A stretch of 64,000 nt of DNA. Origin: Candidatus Roizmanbacteria bacterium RIFCSPLOWO2_02_FULL_40_13. GTDB lineage: Bacteria > Patescibacteriota > Microgenomatia > UBA1406 > GWC2-37-13. The notes under the pieces were generated by a model. It was not told the DNA's origin. It was given only the letters and a program-made list of their open reading frames with translations, and made no database searches. The stretch covers positions 92,507-156,506 of the forward strand of contig MGBA01000021.1 in the NCBI GenBank assembly GCA_001789965.1. Direction: 5' to 3'. Shown here one piece after another: positions 17,609-25,106 of this stretch. Position numbers and translations under genes: made by a program. The number at the start of each line of letters is the position of its first letter. Positions within the stretch are counted from its first letter, which is position 1.

Positions 17609-18694
17609 TTATTGTGAAACAGCAGACTTGATAATACGAAGAGTTTCTTTTGCGCTTTTTTCCCAAGAGAATTTCTTCACTCTTTCCAGTCCTTTATCAA
17701 TGAGTTTTCCTCGCAGTTCCGGATTTTTCGACTCTTCCATTCTTTTTACAAGTTCATTCACGTTTTTCGGATCAAAGTATAGGCATGCATCTTCACCTAC
17801 TTCCGGGAGACTCGAGGTGTTAGAGGCGATTACCGGGCAACCATACGACATTGCTTCAAGTATCGGGATACCAAAGCCTTCATAAAAAGAGGGAAGTACG
17901 AAGCCGTGGGCATTCTTGTACAGATTTACTAGTTTATCGTCTGAAACAAATCCCTCAAACGTTATTTCTTCTGTTAACTTAAGTTCATCCACCAGACTAA
18001 AAATGTCTTCAAAGATCCAACCCTTTTTTCCTACAATCTTCAGTTTATACTCAGGATTATTTTTTTTGAACTCGTTGAAAGCCTTGATAAGTGCTTTCAA
18101 ATTTTTTCTCGGTTGAAGCGTACCTACATATAAGAAGTAAGGTTCTGAAGAATTTTGAGCTTGGAACTTGGAGCTTGGAACATTCTTCTCAAAACCGTTA
18201 TAGATCACGCTTATTTTATTCTCAGGAACGTTGTAGAACTTCATCAGATCCTTTTTGGTATTTTCAGAGACAGCGATTACCTTCTTTGCTTTTTCTACAC
18301 TGTACTTGGTCCAGTGGGTAAGTTTATGTAAATCTTTTTTAAGAAACTCTTCAGGATAGTAAAAATAAGAAAGATCATGAATAGTTACCACAAGCGGTTT
18401 GGAGAGATATCGGGGCGCATAATGTGCGGGAGAAAAGAACACGTCAAGATTCGTATTTTTAAGCGCTAGCGGGAGAGATATTTGAGACCAGAGAAATGAC
18501 GGTCCGACTACTTTGTATTTAAAATCTTTGGTTTCTGGAGGAAGCGAAGCTTTGGGTTTTTCTTTTAGAAATATTTCAAACTGAAGGTTAGAACTTGCTT
18601 GCTTTTGAAAATACGATAAGAGGTTTTTTGTATACACTGAAACACCAACCAGCTCATCTACATTTGCTTCGTTTCCATCAATTCCGATAATCAT
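17609..18694 (-). CDS. GT4-family glycosyltransferase
   Basis: A 361-residue GT-B glycosyltransferase of the GT4 group. The N-terminal domain has VVTIHDLSYF and VIAVSENTKKDL. The C-terminal domain has FLYVGTLQPRKNL, FVSDDKLVNLY and the EX7E region PSFYEGFGIPILEAM. Size is normal. An array of four heptanucleotide repeats encodes residues about 171-180 (VPSSKFQAQ), in the linker between the two Rossmann domains. It is cytoplasmic and transfers a sugar from a nucleotide donor. It is one of three consecutive GT4 genes. Confidence 0.9.
   Translation of the reverse strand: MIIGIDGNEANVDELVGVSVYTKNLLSYFQKQASSNLQFEIFLKEKPKASLPPETKDFKYKVVGPSFLWSQISLPLALKNTNLDVFFSPAHYAPRYLSKPLVVTIHDLSYFYYPEEFLKKDLHKLTHWTKYSVEKAKKVIAVSENTKKDLMKFYNVPENKISVIYNGFEKNVPSSKFQAQNSSEPYFLYVGTLQPRKNLKALIKAFNEFKKNNPEYKLKIVGKKGWIFEDIFSLVDELKLTEEITFEGFVSDDKLVNLYKNAHGFVLPSFYEGFGIPILEAMSYGCPVIASNTSSLPEVGEDACLYFDPKNVNELVKRMEESKNPELRGKLIDKGLERVKKFSWEKSAKETLRIIKSAVSQ
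18156..18183. repeat. Four heptanucleotide repeats inside the GT4 gene
   Basis: Plus-strand units TGAGCTT, GGAACTT, GGAGCTT, GGAACAT (consensus GGARCTT, period 7). They encode VPSSKFQAQ, closely similar to the SSKLQVPSS encoded by the array at 15728-15755, in the same reading frame of the unit. Confidence 0.85.
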
Positions 18695-18701
18695 AGATTC
18701 A

Positions 18702-19790
18702 TTAAGAGTTCTCCAGAATAGAAATCATTTCTTTATAATATGAATTCCATGAAAATTCACCTCCTCTTTTCAAACCTTTTCTTTTAAGCTCTGCTCTTAA
18801 TTTCTGATTTGTAGTAAGAAGCCTCAGGCAATGTGAAATGTCGCCTACATTCAAGGGGTCAAATAAAAGACCTGCGTCTTGAGCGATTTCCTTTAAAGAA
18901 GAGGTGTTTGAGGTTGCAACAGGTGTTCCATGCTGCATAGCCTCAACTACAGGGTATCCAAAACCTTCCCAGATAGAAGGAAATGTAAAAAACAAACAAG
19001 ACTGATAAAGTGCGTGGAGAGTTGGTTCGTCGACAAATCCGAGAATTCTAGTATTTTTTACCGGTTGGACTTGCTTGCCCCAGCCATAGCCTCCTGCAAT
19101 TACGAGCTCAACGTTTTGAAGATTTAACTTTTCAAAAGCTTCTATTAACCGCTGAATGTTTTTTCTTGGTTCCAGTTTTCCAACCGTCAAGATGAAATTT
19201 TTCTTCAAATCCAGTTTCTGCTTCATCTGTTTTATTTGTTGAGGACTTACTTTCTGAACTGTTACTCCGGGATAGACTCTGTGTATTTGCGAATTGGTGT
19301 TCGGCAAATACTCCCGCGCGTCCTTCAGCGTTGCATCAGAATCTGCAAAAATAACAGAGCTTTCCTGAGATACCCATTCGAGTCTTTTTTTTTGAGTTTT
19401 TAAAATCTTAGTGTCAACGGTCTCAGGATATTTAAATACTGAAAGGTCATGGATTACAGTTGCTTTCCTGCATGACGCAGGTGGCTCTGTCCAATCTGAA
19501 CTGATAAACCAATCCAATTTTCCGGTCAGACGGGTAACAGGAAATATATGAAGATCGTTCCACAGATAAGAAAGAAGGGTTGGAGGAAATGGTAGTTGAG
19601 CTAATTTAAATCCAGATGAAGAAATTTTGTTTCGAATTTCTTTGCCAAGTTTACGACGAAAGCCGGAAAAGAAGAAAACCCATTCATGCTTTGTTTTTTG
19701 AGTACAAATTACATTAACGAGTCCCTCTATAAAACGGCCAACTCCGGTTCCCTCGTATACCACTTGTGAAATATCCAAGCCGATTCTCAT
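18702..19790 (-). CDS. GT4-family glycosyltransferase
   Basis: A 362-residue GT4 glycosyltransferase with the typical bipartite layout: N-terminal VYEGTGVGRFIEG and ATVIHDLSVF, VIFADSDATL, then FILTVGKLEPRKNIQRLIEAF and the donor-site FPSIWEGFGYPVVEAM. It resembles its downstream neighbour, and both probably arose by duplication. There is a 7-nt gap to the next GT4 and a 4-nt overlap with the gene before. Sugar and linkage are not predictable. Confidence 0.9.
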   Translation of the reverse strand: MRIGLDISQVVYEGTGVGRFIEGLVNVICTQKTKHEWVFFFSGFRRKLGKEIRNKISSSGFKLAQLPFPPTLLSYLWNDLHIFPVTRLTGKLDWFISSDWTEPPASCRKATVIHDLSVFKYPETVDTKILKTQKKRLEWVSQESSVIFADSDATLKDAREYLPNTNSQIHRVYPGVTVQKVSPQQIKQMKQKLDLKKNFILTVGKLEPRKNIQRLIEAFEKLNLQNVELVIAGGYGWGKQVQPVKNTRILGFVDEPTLHALYQSCLFFTFPSIWEGFGYPVVEAMQHGTPVATSNTSSLKEIAQDAGLLFDPLNVGDISHCLRLLTTNQKLRAELKRKGLKRGGEFSWNSYYKEMISILENS

Positions 19791-20986
19791 ACTGTTTTAT
19801 TCGAACGGATCTGCTGATAGGCGATTTCAAGCTGTCCGGCAATTTTTTCCCAGTTGTATTTTTCCTTAACTAGTTTATAAGCGTTCTTCCGTATATTTTC
19901 ATAAAGAGATTTGCTGGAGAGTATCAAACTTATTTTTTCTACAAACTTTTCAGGCGTACTTGCAAAAAGAACATTTTTTTCATCTTTTACGTCAAGTCCT
20001 TCGACTCCGATTTTTGTCGAGATAACAGGTAAACCGGATGCCATCGCAGCAAGGATCTTAAGCCGTGTTCCTCCCGGTCCGAAAATAGGAGCAATAAATA
20101 GCGTAGACGTCGTATAGAGTCTTTTTACGGTTGCCGTATCGCTGTGTTCAATATCAACGTATTCCACATCATTTTCCTTTGCGATCTTTTTTGCGTGCTG
20201 CCCTGCGATTATAAGTTTATATCGGGGAAACTTCTTCTTAAGGAGAGGGTGGATTTTTTCTATAAGGTAATTGGCAGCTTCCACATTCTGAAGCCATGAA
20301 AAATTTCCCTGAAAGAGTAGAATCGTTTCCTTATTGTCCTTGGGTTCCAATTTATCTATTAACATGTCTTCTCCTGCACCGTTTGGTATAACTACCGGGC
20401 GTATAGAAGACTCGATGTTTGAAACGATGGTCTGATCAAGATCCGAAACCGTTGCGACAAGCGACGCCTTCTTCCAATAGAATTTTTCCCAGAATTTTAA
20501 TTTGAATATATCTAAGGCAAGGAAAATCCGGAAGATCCACGGAAGAGTCTCTATGAAGTGTTGATACACTTTAAATTCAATTGTCTGCTCAACTAAAAGA
20601 ATAGGAACTTCGGTTTGTGGAATATGAGGCATCACGTAAAAAGTCTCTGAATGAATTACGTCAAAATGTTCCTTAGACAGTAAATCCTCAAGTACCTTTT
20701 TTGCCTCCGGTGAAAAGTTTCTTACGATGAGAAACGGTTGAAAAGAAAAAAGCGACTTTAATATATTTTTAGGCTGCCACGGATTTTCAGATCTTTTACA
20801 CAAATAGACTTTTTCACAATATTCCTGAAGATGGGAGACGTATTTTTTATCGTGATCAGTTTTGTATAGCGCAACAAGAACAATATCGTTTTTTTTGCTT
20901 AAGTATTTTAGTAGGTTGAAGGTCCGTATCTGTCCTCCTGAAGCCGGCGGGTACGGAAGGTACGGAGTCACCATCAAAATTTTCAT
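19787..20986 (-). CDS. GT4-family glycosyltransferase
   Basis: A 399-residue GT4 glycosyltransferase. The N-terminal donor/acceptor domain starts MKILMVTPYLPYPPASGGQ and contains VIHSETFYV. The C-terminal domain has LLFQGNFSWLQNVEAANYL, YVDIEHSDTATVKRLY and the FGPGGTRLKILAAMASG donor site. It differs more from the two following GT4 proteins than they do from each other. The 124 bases upstream (20987-21110) hold no gene. Weak reverse-strand -10-like boxes are visible there, but no convincing promoter. The gene is probably also read through from the GT-C gene. Confidence 0.9.
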   Translation of the reverse strand: MKILMVTPYLPYPPASGGQIRTFNLLKYLSKKNDIVLVALYKTDHDKKYVSHLQEYCEKVYLCKRSENPWQPKNILKSLFSFQPFLIVRNFSPEAKKVLEDLLSKEHFDVIHSETFYVMPHIPQTEVPILLVEQTIEFKVYQHFIETLPWIFRIFLALDIFKLKFWEKFYWKKASLVATVSDLDQTIVSNIESSIRPVVIPNGAGEDMLIDKLEPKDNKETILLFQGNFSWLQNVEAANYLIEKIHPLLKKKFPRYKLIIAGQHAKKIAKENDVEYVDIEHSDTATVKRLYTTSTLFIAPIFGPGGTRLKILAAMASGLPVISTKIGVEGLDVKDEKNVLFASTPEKFVEKISLILSSKSLYENIRKNAYKLVKEKYNWEKIAGQLEIAYQQIRSNKTV

Positions 20987-21110
20987 ACCACTTCGTTTTC
21001 AAATTTAAATTCTAAACAACTTCGAGGCATGACACTATAGATTGGAGCTTGTAGGGTACACCTCGTAGCCATTATATAAATGATACCTTTCAAATTATGG
21101 CGTAGTGGTG

Positions 21111-22604
21111 TCATAAAGCGAAGATCGCAAATTGATTGTTTTCAAAAAGGACAGCGTACACCTTCTCCTTTTTTATTTGCGAAATAACATCCTGTTTCGA
21201 GGTGACAAAGTATTCATAGCCGTCATTTTTAAGATCGGGCAACGATTTAAAGACCGAAGGTGATCCTTCTCTTTCCGATAGATACAAAAGGGTAGTATCA
21301 CCCAAAGTATCTGTTACGATTTTACTGTTTGACTTGGTAAGATCGCGGACAACCCTTGCCATATTGACCTGATCTTGTGAATAGTTAAAATAGCCCCTTA
21401 CATGATAAAAAGAGATGAAAAATGAAAATCCAAAGAGTCCGATGATAAGTAAAAAGGTTACCATCTGAGAAATGAATATCTTATTGTGAGCTGCGAAAAG
21501 GTTTACGCCAATTCCAATAAGGGCAGCAAGTGCAGGGAGAATAAGCGTTTGATAATATTCATGTTGGACATTCCCACCTTGAAAAACAAGAATATACACG
21601 AGAGAGGAAAACCACAAGCTATGAATGAAATAGCGTTTTGGCTTGATAAAAAATCCTAAGACAAAAAAGACTGTTAGATACCCACCGAGAATAATATTGT
21701 TTATTCTTTCAAAAAAAATCCAACGGAAAAAAGACGGTTTAAAGAAAATATCTTGCAAGCCGCCCGTAGTATTAACATACTTCATAAGCCACGTGATGGT
21801 TCCTTCGGGACAAGTGGGACAGCTGGGGATACCCGCAGGGTACTGACTGATATAAAGAGTCCAGAGTCCATAGGGTATTGCCGTTGCGATAAAAAATAAA
21901 TACGGAAGTATCTTTTTGTGTATATTCCAGCGGTATTTAATAATAAACAGTGTGAGGAAAGAAAAGGAATAAAAAATCACTGTTGGTTTTGCAAGGACAC
22001 CGATTATAAAGAATAACAGAGCGAGCGAATACGAAATGGTATTTCTTACTTTGTTTTTTCCAAAAGTAAAGAAATAGAGAAATAGCAAGGCAAGGAATGT
22101 AAATGCAAGCGCCGTAGTTTCAGGGAGAATGACGCGGGAGAAAAAAACAAAAAAGGGGAAGACCGCGTAGGTGAAAGTCGCGGCAACAGCTGCAATTCTT
22201 CCGGTTTCTTTTAAGAGAAAGTAATACAGGATTCCAATAATGCTCAGGGAGAAAAATATCGTGACGAGTCTTCCATATATTTCAAGAGACGTAAGGGGAA
22301 TGTATTTCCACAAAGCTGCAATGATCGCATTGTAAACCGGAAATTCTACGAATCGGTATCCTTGAGGATTTTCCAGACCTGACTGAATGTTTGAGAAGTC
22401 ATGGTATCGTGGCTTTAACAGGTTGAAGTCTTTCGTGGCAAAATTTCTTGCAACAGAGGCGGTATCTGCTTGTCTCCATGAATGAAAATCTCCAAGAGGT
22501 GCGCTTATTTTGTAGAGTCTAAAAACAAGAGCTAGGAGAAGAATAACTCCAAGAAGTATAAAGTCGATCCTTTTAAAAAGCTTACTTGGTTTTTCTTTTT
22601 TCAT
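21111..22604 (-). CDS. GT-C membrane glycosyltransferase (dolichyl-P-mannose mannosyltransferase-like)
   Basis: A 497-residue polytopic protein with about ten membrane helices and a soluble C-terminal tail. The first extracytoplasmic loop carries APLGDFHSWRQADTASVARN, the acidic catalytic loop typical of GT39/ArnT-like GT-C enzymes, which use a lipid-phosphate sugar donor outside the membrane. A proline-rich cysteine pair (PSCPTCPEG) lies in a large loop. It overlaps the preceding polymerase/ligase gene by 23 nt. The likely task is adding a sugar to a surface glycan or protein on the outer face. Donor and acceptor are unknown. Confidence 0.85.
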   Translation of the reverse strand: MKKEKPSKLFKRIDFILLGVILLLALVFRLYKISAPLGDFHSWRQADTASVARNFATKDFNLLKPRYHDFSNIQSGLENPQGYRFVEFPVYNAIIAALWKYIPLTSLEIYGRLVTIFFSLSIIGILYYFLLKETGRIAAVAATFTYAVFPFFVFFSRVILPETTALAFTFLALLFLYFFTFGKNKVRNTISYSLALLFFIIGVLAKPTVIFYSFSFLTLFIIKYRWNIHKKILPYLFFIATAIPYGLWTLYISQYPAGIPSCPTCPEGTITWLMKYVNTTGGLQDIFFKPSFFRWIFFERINNIILGGYLTVFFVLGFFIKPKRYFIHSLWFSSLVYILVFQGGNVQHEYYQTLILPALAALIGIGVNLFAAHNKIFISQMVTFLLIIGLFGFSFFISFYHVRGYFNYSQDQVNMARVVRDLTKSNSKIVTDTLGDTTLLYLSEREGSPSVFKSLPDLKNDGYEYFVTSKQDVISQIKKEKVYAVLFENNQFAIFAL

Positions 22605-24102
22605 ATTTTTTTACAGGGTTAGACTGAAGACCGATAAGACCGACATAAAGACCGGCTACCAGCCAAAAATTGTACGCTACTTTTGATGCTTCAAAAACAT
22701 CAATATATAAGCCGTTTACCAAAAGAGCAAGAACTCCAAAGGAGAATGCGTAATAAATATACCGCATCTCGCCTGTACTGGCTCTTGCTGCCTTATTTAC
22801 ATATCTTACGAGAGATGCGAGGAGGAATACAAAAATACTAAATCCCAGGAGTCCAAATTCACCGAGCCACCTTAAGAAGTCATTATCTGTCGCCTCGGTG
22901 ATTGACGATGCTCCTGTTCCCAAAATGGGGTTATATAAGAACGCTCCTATTGCCCGTGGCCATTCAAGTTGAAGACGTGTCGCGCATGAGATGTCGCAGA
23001 GGACGGTCCGCTCGGGTTTAATAAACTGGGAGATATAGTCCGCTCTTTTCTGAATCTCAATCATATTGACGGCCTTTCCTTTCCTTTTTGCTTCATCAAT
23101 TGCCTGTTCAAGTGCGATCTGGCGTATTTTTGCAGGATCTACCGCAATCGACTTTTTTGATAGGGGGACTTTTAAACCACCAGCAGGAAGCTTTTTTACG
23201 GTAATAAGCTGGTCAATATTTTCCTGACCGGTCTTTGAATTTACGAAAACCGTTTTGACCTGAAACATCTGTTGAAAACGTTTCGTCATGTCTCCTGTTA
23301 TCAGTAGTAGAATGGCGGTCAAGACAATTATGAGAGCATATAATTTAAACTTTCTTAAAAATAACAAAAACGCTGTAATAGAGACTAAGTAGCCCCCGAA
23401 TGAAGATCTTGCGGTCGTATAAAGAAGTACCAAAAGAGAGAGAAGGAAAAGTAAAAAGTATCTCTTTTTCTTCGTATAGAAAAAAAATCCCAGTATGATA
23501 GGCATTGAAAAAGTAAGGTAGGCTGCAAGGTCAAAATGTCCACCAAAAGTGGAGTTGACTCGGTCCTCCGGATTTAGCGTTAGAAGTCTGCCATCGACGT
23601 ATGCTGGATTCATTGACTGAATTGAAGGAAAGGCGAGGAATTTTTGACCCAGTGCATATACGCAAACTACGAAGAGCGTCCCCAAGTACACTCTTAGATA
23701 TTGTAAAAAGTTTTTTTCCGAAACCACCGCCGATGAGGCAATAAAAAATATTGCCATGTATTGGATTCGTCTCAAGCTGTGAAGCAGGCCAACGTTATGG
23801 ACCACGACAGTGTTTTGAATGTATGCGCCATAGGCAAAAGATAAGAAGACTGCGCCCCAAAAAAAGATCACAGGGATAAGGAATTTAGTATTAAGGCGTA
23901 TCTTTCGGCGAAGCCATTGGATAAAAAAAACAAATCCGATAACGATCGGCACAAGATCATCGTATCGTATCTTTATATACGTATATTCGACATGCTGAAG
24001 AGGAAATTTCGGAAGAAGCGGCACGATAACGATATACAAAAGAAGGAAAAAATGGACAAGATTATCGTCAATCTTCTTGAGTAAGTTTAAGAGCTTTTTC
24101 AT
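22582..24102 (-). CDS. O-antigen ligase / Wzy-like membrane protein
   Basis: A 506-residue protein with about eleven membrane helices and one large external loop of roughly 110 polar residues (about 285-400) before NPILGTGASSITEATDNDFLRWLGEFGLLG. The last stretch matches the conserved C-terminal region of WaaL/Wzy family proteins, which polymerise glycan repeats or ligate glycan to a carrier. TARSSFGGY in the middle fits the same family. It overlaps the GT2 gene by 35 nt and the GT-C gene by 23 nt. Whether it polymerises or ligates cannot be read from sequence. Confidence 0.85.
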   Translation of the reverse strand: MKKLLNLLKKIDDNLVHFFLLLYIVIVPLLPKFPLQHVEYTYIKIRYDDLVPIVIGFVFFIQWLRRKIRLNTKFLIPVIFFWGAVFLSFAYGAYIQNTVVVHNVGLLHSLRRIQYMAIFFIASSAVVSEKNFLQYLRVYLGTLFVVCVYALGQKFLAFPSIQSMNPAYVDGRLLTLNPEDRVNSTFGGHFDLAAYLTFSMPIILGFFFYTKKKRYFLLFLLSLLVLLYTTARSSFGGYLVSITAFLLFLRKFKLYALIIVLTAILLLITGDMTKRFQQMFQVKTVFVNSKTGQENIDQLITVKKLPAGGLKVPLSKKSIAVDPAKIRQIALEQAIDEAKRKGKAVNMIEIQKRADYISQFIKPERTVLCDISCATRLQLEWPRAIGAFLYNPILGTGASSITEATDNDFLRWLGEFGLLGFSIFVFLLASLVRYVNKAARASTGEMRYIYYAFSFGVLALLVNGLYIDVFEASKVAYNFWLVAGLYVGLIGLQSNPVKKYEKRKTK

Positions 24103-24964
24103 ACGTTTCTATAAGGTATTTATTGCGTGTAGCCCGTCCCATTGCAACAGAGATTACTGCCTTTAATTGTAGCATAAACTTAAGCAGATTAAGCTCAAGT
24201 TTGGAGCGGTGTGTCCGATATAGATAGAGAAATCCGCCATATACCTGCAAGATCGGGTAGGTTCTTCCCCTTGAGGAAGCTGATCCTAGGTGAATAAACT
24301 GTGCCTGAGGGTAAAAAAAGACCTTGTAGCCTTGTTTTTTTGCCCGATAAAGAAGATCTATCTCCTCCATATACATAAAGATTTCCTCGTCAAATCCTCC
24401 TAGTTTTTGAAAATACTCTTTTTTTGCCATAATACAGGCACCTGAGACCCAATCTACCTCCTTCGTAGCGTTGGGAGAATAGCGCGTGAGATTCCAGTGG
24501 TCGCCTCGCAAAAAGAGCGCTCCAAAAACAATGGGGAGCGTGTAAAAAGGACCACAGGAGGGTTGGGGAGTCATGTCTTTATTCAGGAGTTTTCCCCCTA
24601 CAAAGTCGACCTTATTGTCATTTTTATAAAACTCGAATAATTTTTCAATCGCATCCTCAAGTGCAACAGTGTCGGAATTTAACAGGAGGATATATGGCGC
24701 TTTGGTCTGCTTTACACCCTGATTGTTTGCTTTCCCGAAACCGATATTGGTCTTGTTTTGTATGAGTTGAAATATAGAAGGGTGCGAAAGTTGGAATTTC
24801 TGAAGCATCTCCAGACTACCGTCTTTGGAATCATTATCCACGACTACAATTTCATAGGACAAAGCTGTTTTTTCAAGCGACTTGAAGATCGACTCAAGGC
24901 AGTTTTTTGTGACTTCACGGGTGTTGAAAGAGACTATTACGATCGATAGATCCGGTGATTTCAT
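24068..24964 (-). CDS. GT2-family glycosyltransferase
   Basis: A 298-residue GT-A glycosyltransferase, first gene of the ten-kilobase reverse-strand operon. It has LSIVIVSFNTREVTKNCLES, VVVDNDSKDGS, LLLNSDTV (DxD-like), VDWVSGACIMAKKEYF and FMYMEEIDLLYRAKKQG, the rhamnosyltransferase-like layout. I chose ATG 24964 (MKSPDLS). The reading frame stays open further upstream, but an upstream start would lie within tRNA-Met, and a -10 box lies at 24983-24978, 13 nt before this ATG. Substrate is unknown. Confidence 0.9.
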   Translation of the reverse strand: MKSPDLSIVIVSFNTREVTKNCLESIFKSLEKTALSYEIVVVDNDSKDGSLEMLQKFQLSHPSIFQLIQNKTNIGFGKANNQGVKQTKAPYILLLNSDTVALEDAIEKLFEFYKNDNKVDFVGGKLLNKDMTPQPSCGPFYTLPIVFGALFLRGDHWNLTRYSPNATKEVDWVSGACIMAKKEYFQKLGGFDEEIFMYMEEIDLLYRAKKQGYKVFFYPQAQFIHLGSASSRGRTYPILQVYGGFLYLYRTHRSKLELNLLKFMLQLKAVISVAMGRATRNKYLIETYEKALKLTQED

Positions 24965-24970
24965 GGAATT

Positions 24971-24986
24971 TAGTATAATTATACTA
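24971..24986. promoter_or_regulatory. Palindromic bidirectional -10 between tRNA-Met and GT2
   Basis: TAGTATAATTATACTA is a perfect 16-bp palindrome that gives TATAAT on both strands: 24974-24979 forward, 14 nt before the tRNA, and 24983-24978 reverse, 13 nt before the GT2 ATG. No strong -35 is visible on either side. Confidence 0.55.
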
Positions 24987-24993
24987 GACTTAT

Positions 24994-25068
24994 GCCTCCG
25001 TAGCTCAGTGGTAGAGCACACGTTTCATAAGCGTTAGGTCAGAGGTTCAATTCCTCTCGGAGGCACCA
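24994..25068 (+). tRNA. tRNA-Met(CAT), elongator type
   Basis: A full cloverleaf of 75 nt with encoded CCA. Acceptor GCCTCCG pairs with CGGAGGC, the D arm is GCTC-AGTGGTA-GAGC, the anticodon loop is TTCATAA, the variable loop AGGTC, and the T arm AGAGG-TTCAATT-CCTCT, with discriminator A. The G1-C72 pair argues against an initiator tRNA. Ile2 (lysidine-modified CAT) cannot be fully excluded. One C-T mismatch closes the anticodon stem at 27-43. Confidence 0.95.
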
Positions 25069-25078
25069 TCAAACTTTC

Positions 25079-25106
25079 TTGGAGTTGGGAATCATGGATT
25101 TGGAGT
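25079..25106. repeat. Degenerate heptanucleotide array at the class A PBP 3' end
   Basis: TTGGAGT, TGGGAAT, CATGGAT, TTGGAGT run in register at period 7, spanning the PBP stop codon at 25092-25094. First and last units are identical. It resembles the GGARCTT arrays only loosely and may be a decayed copy. Confidence 0.4.

Noticed and set aside
21030-21050. Single heptamer-like GGAGCTT upstream of the GT4 gene at 19787
   Set aside because: Only one unit matches; no array.
24965-25021. N-terminal extension of the GT2 gene
   Set aside because: It would read through tRNA-Met and the palindromic promoter; ATG 24964 begins exactly at the conserved GT2 strand.
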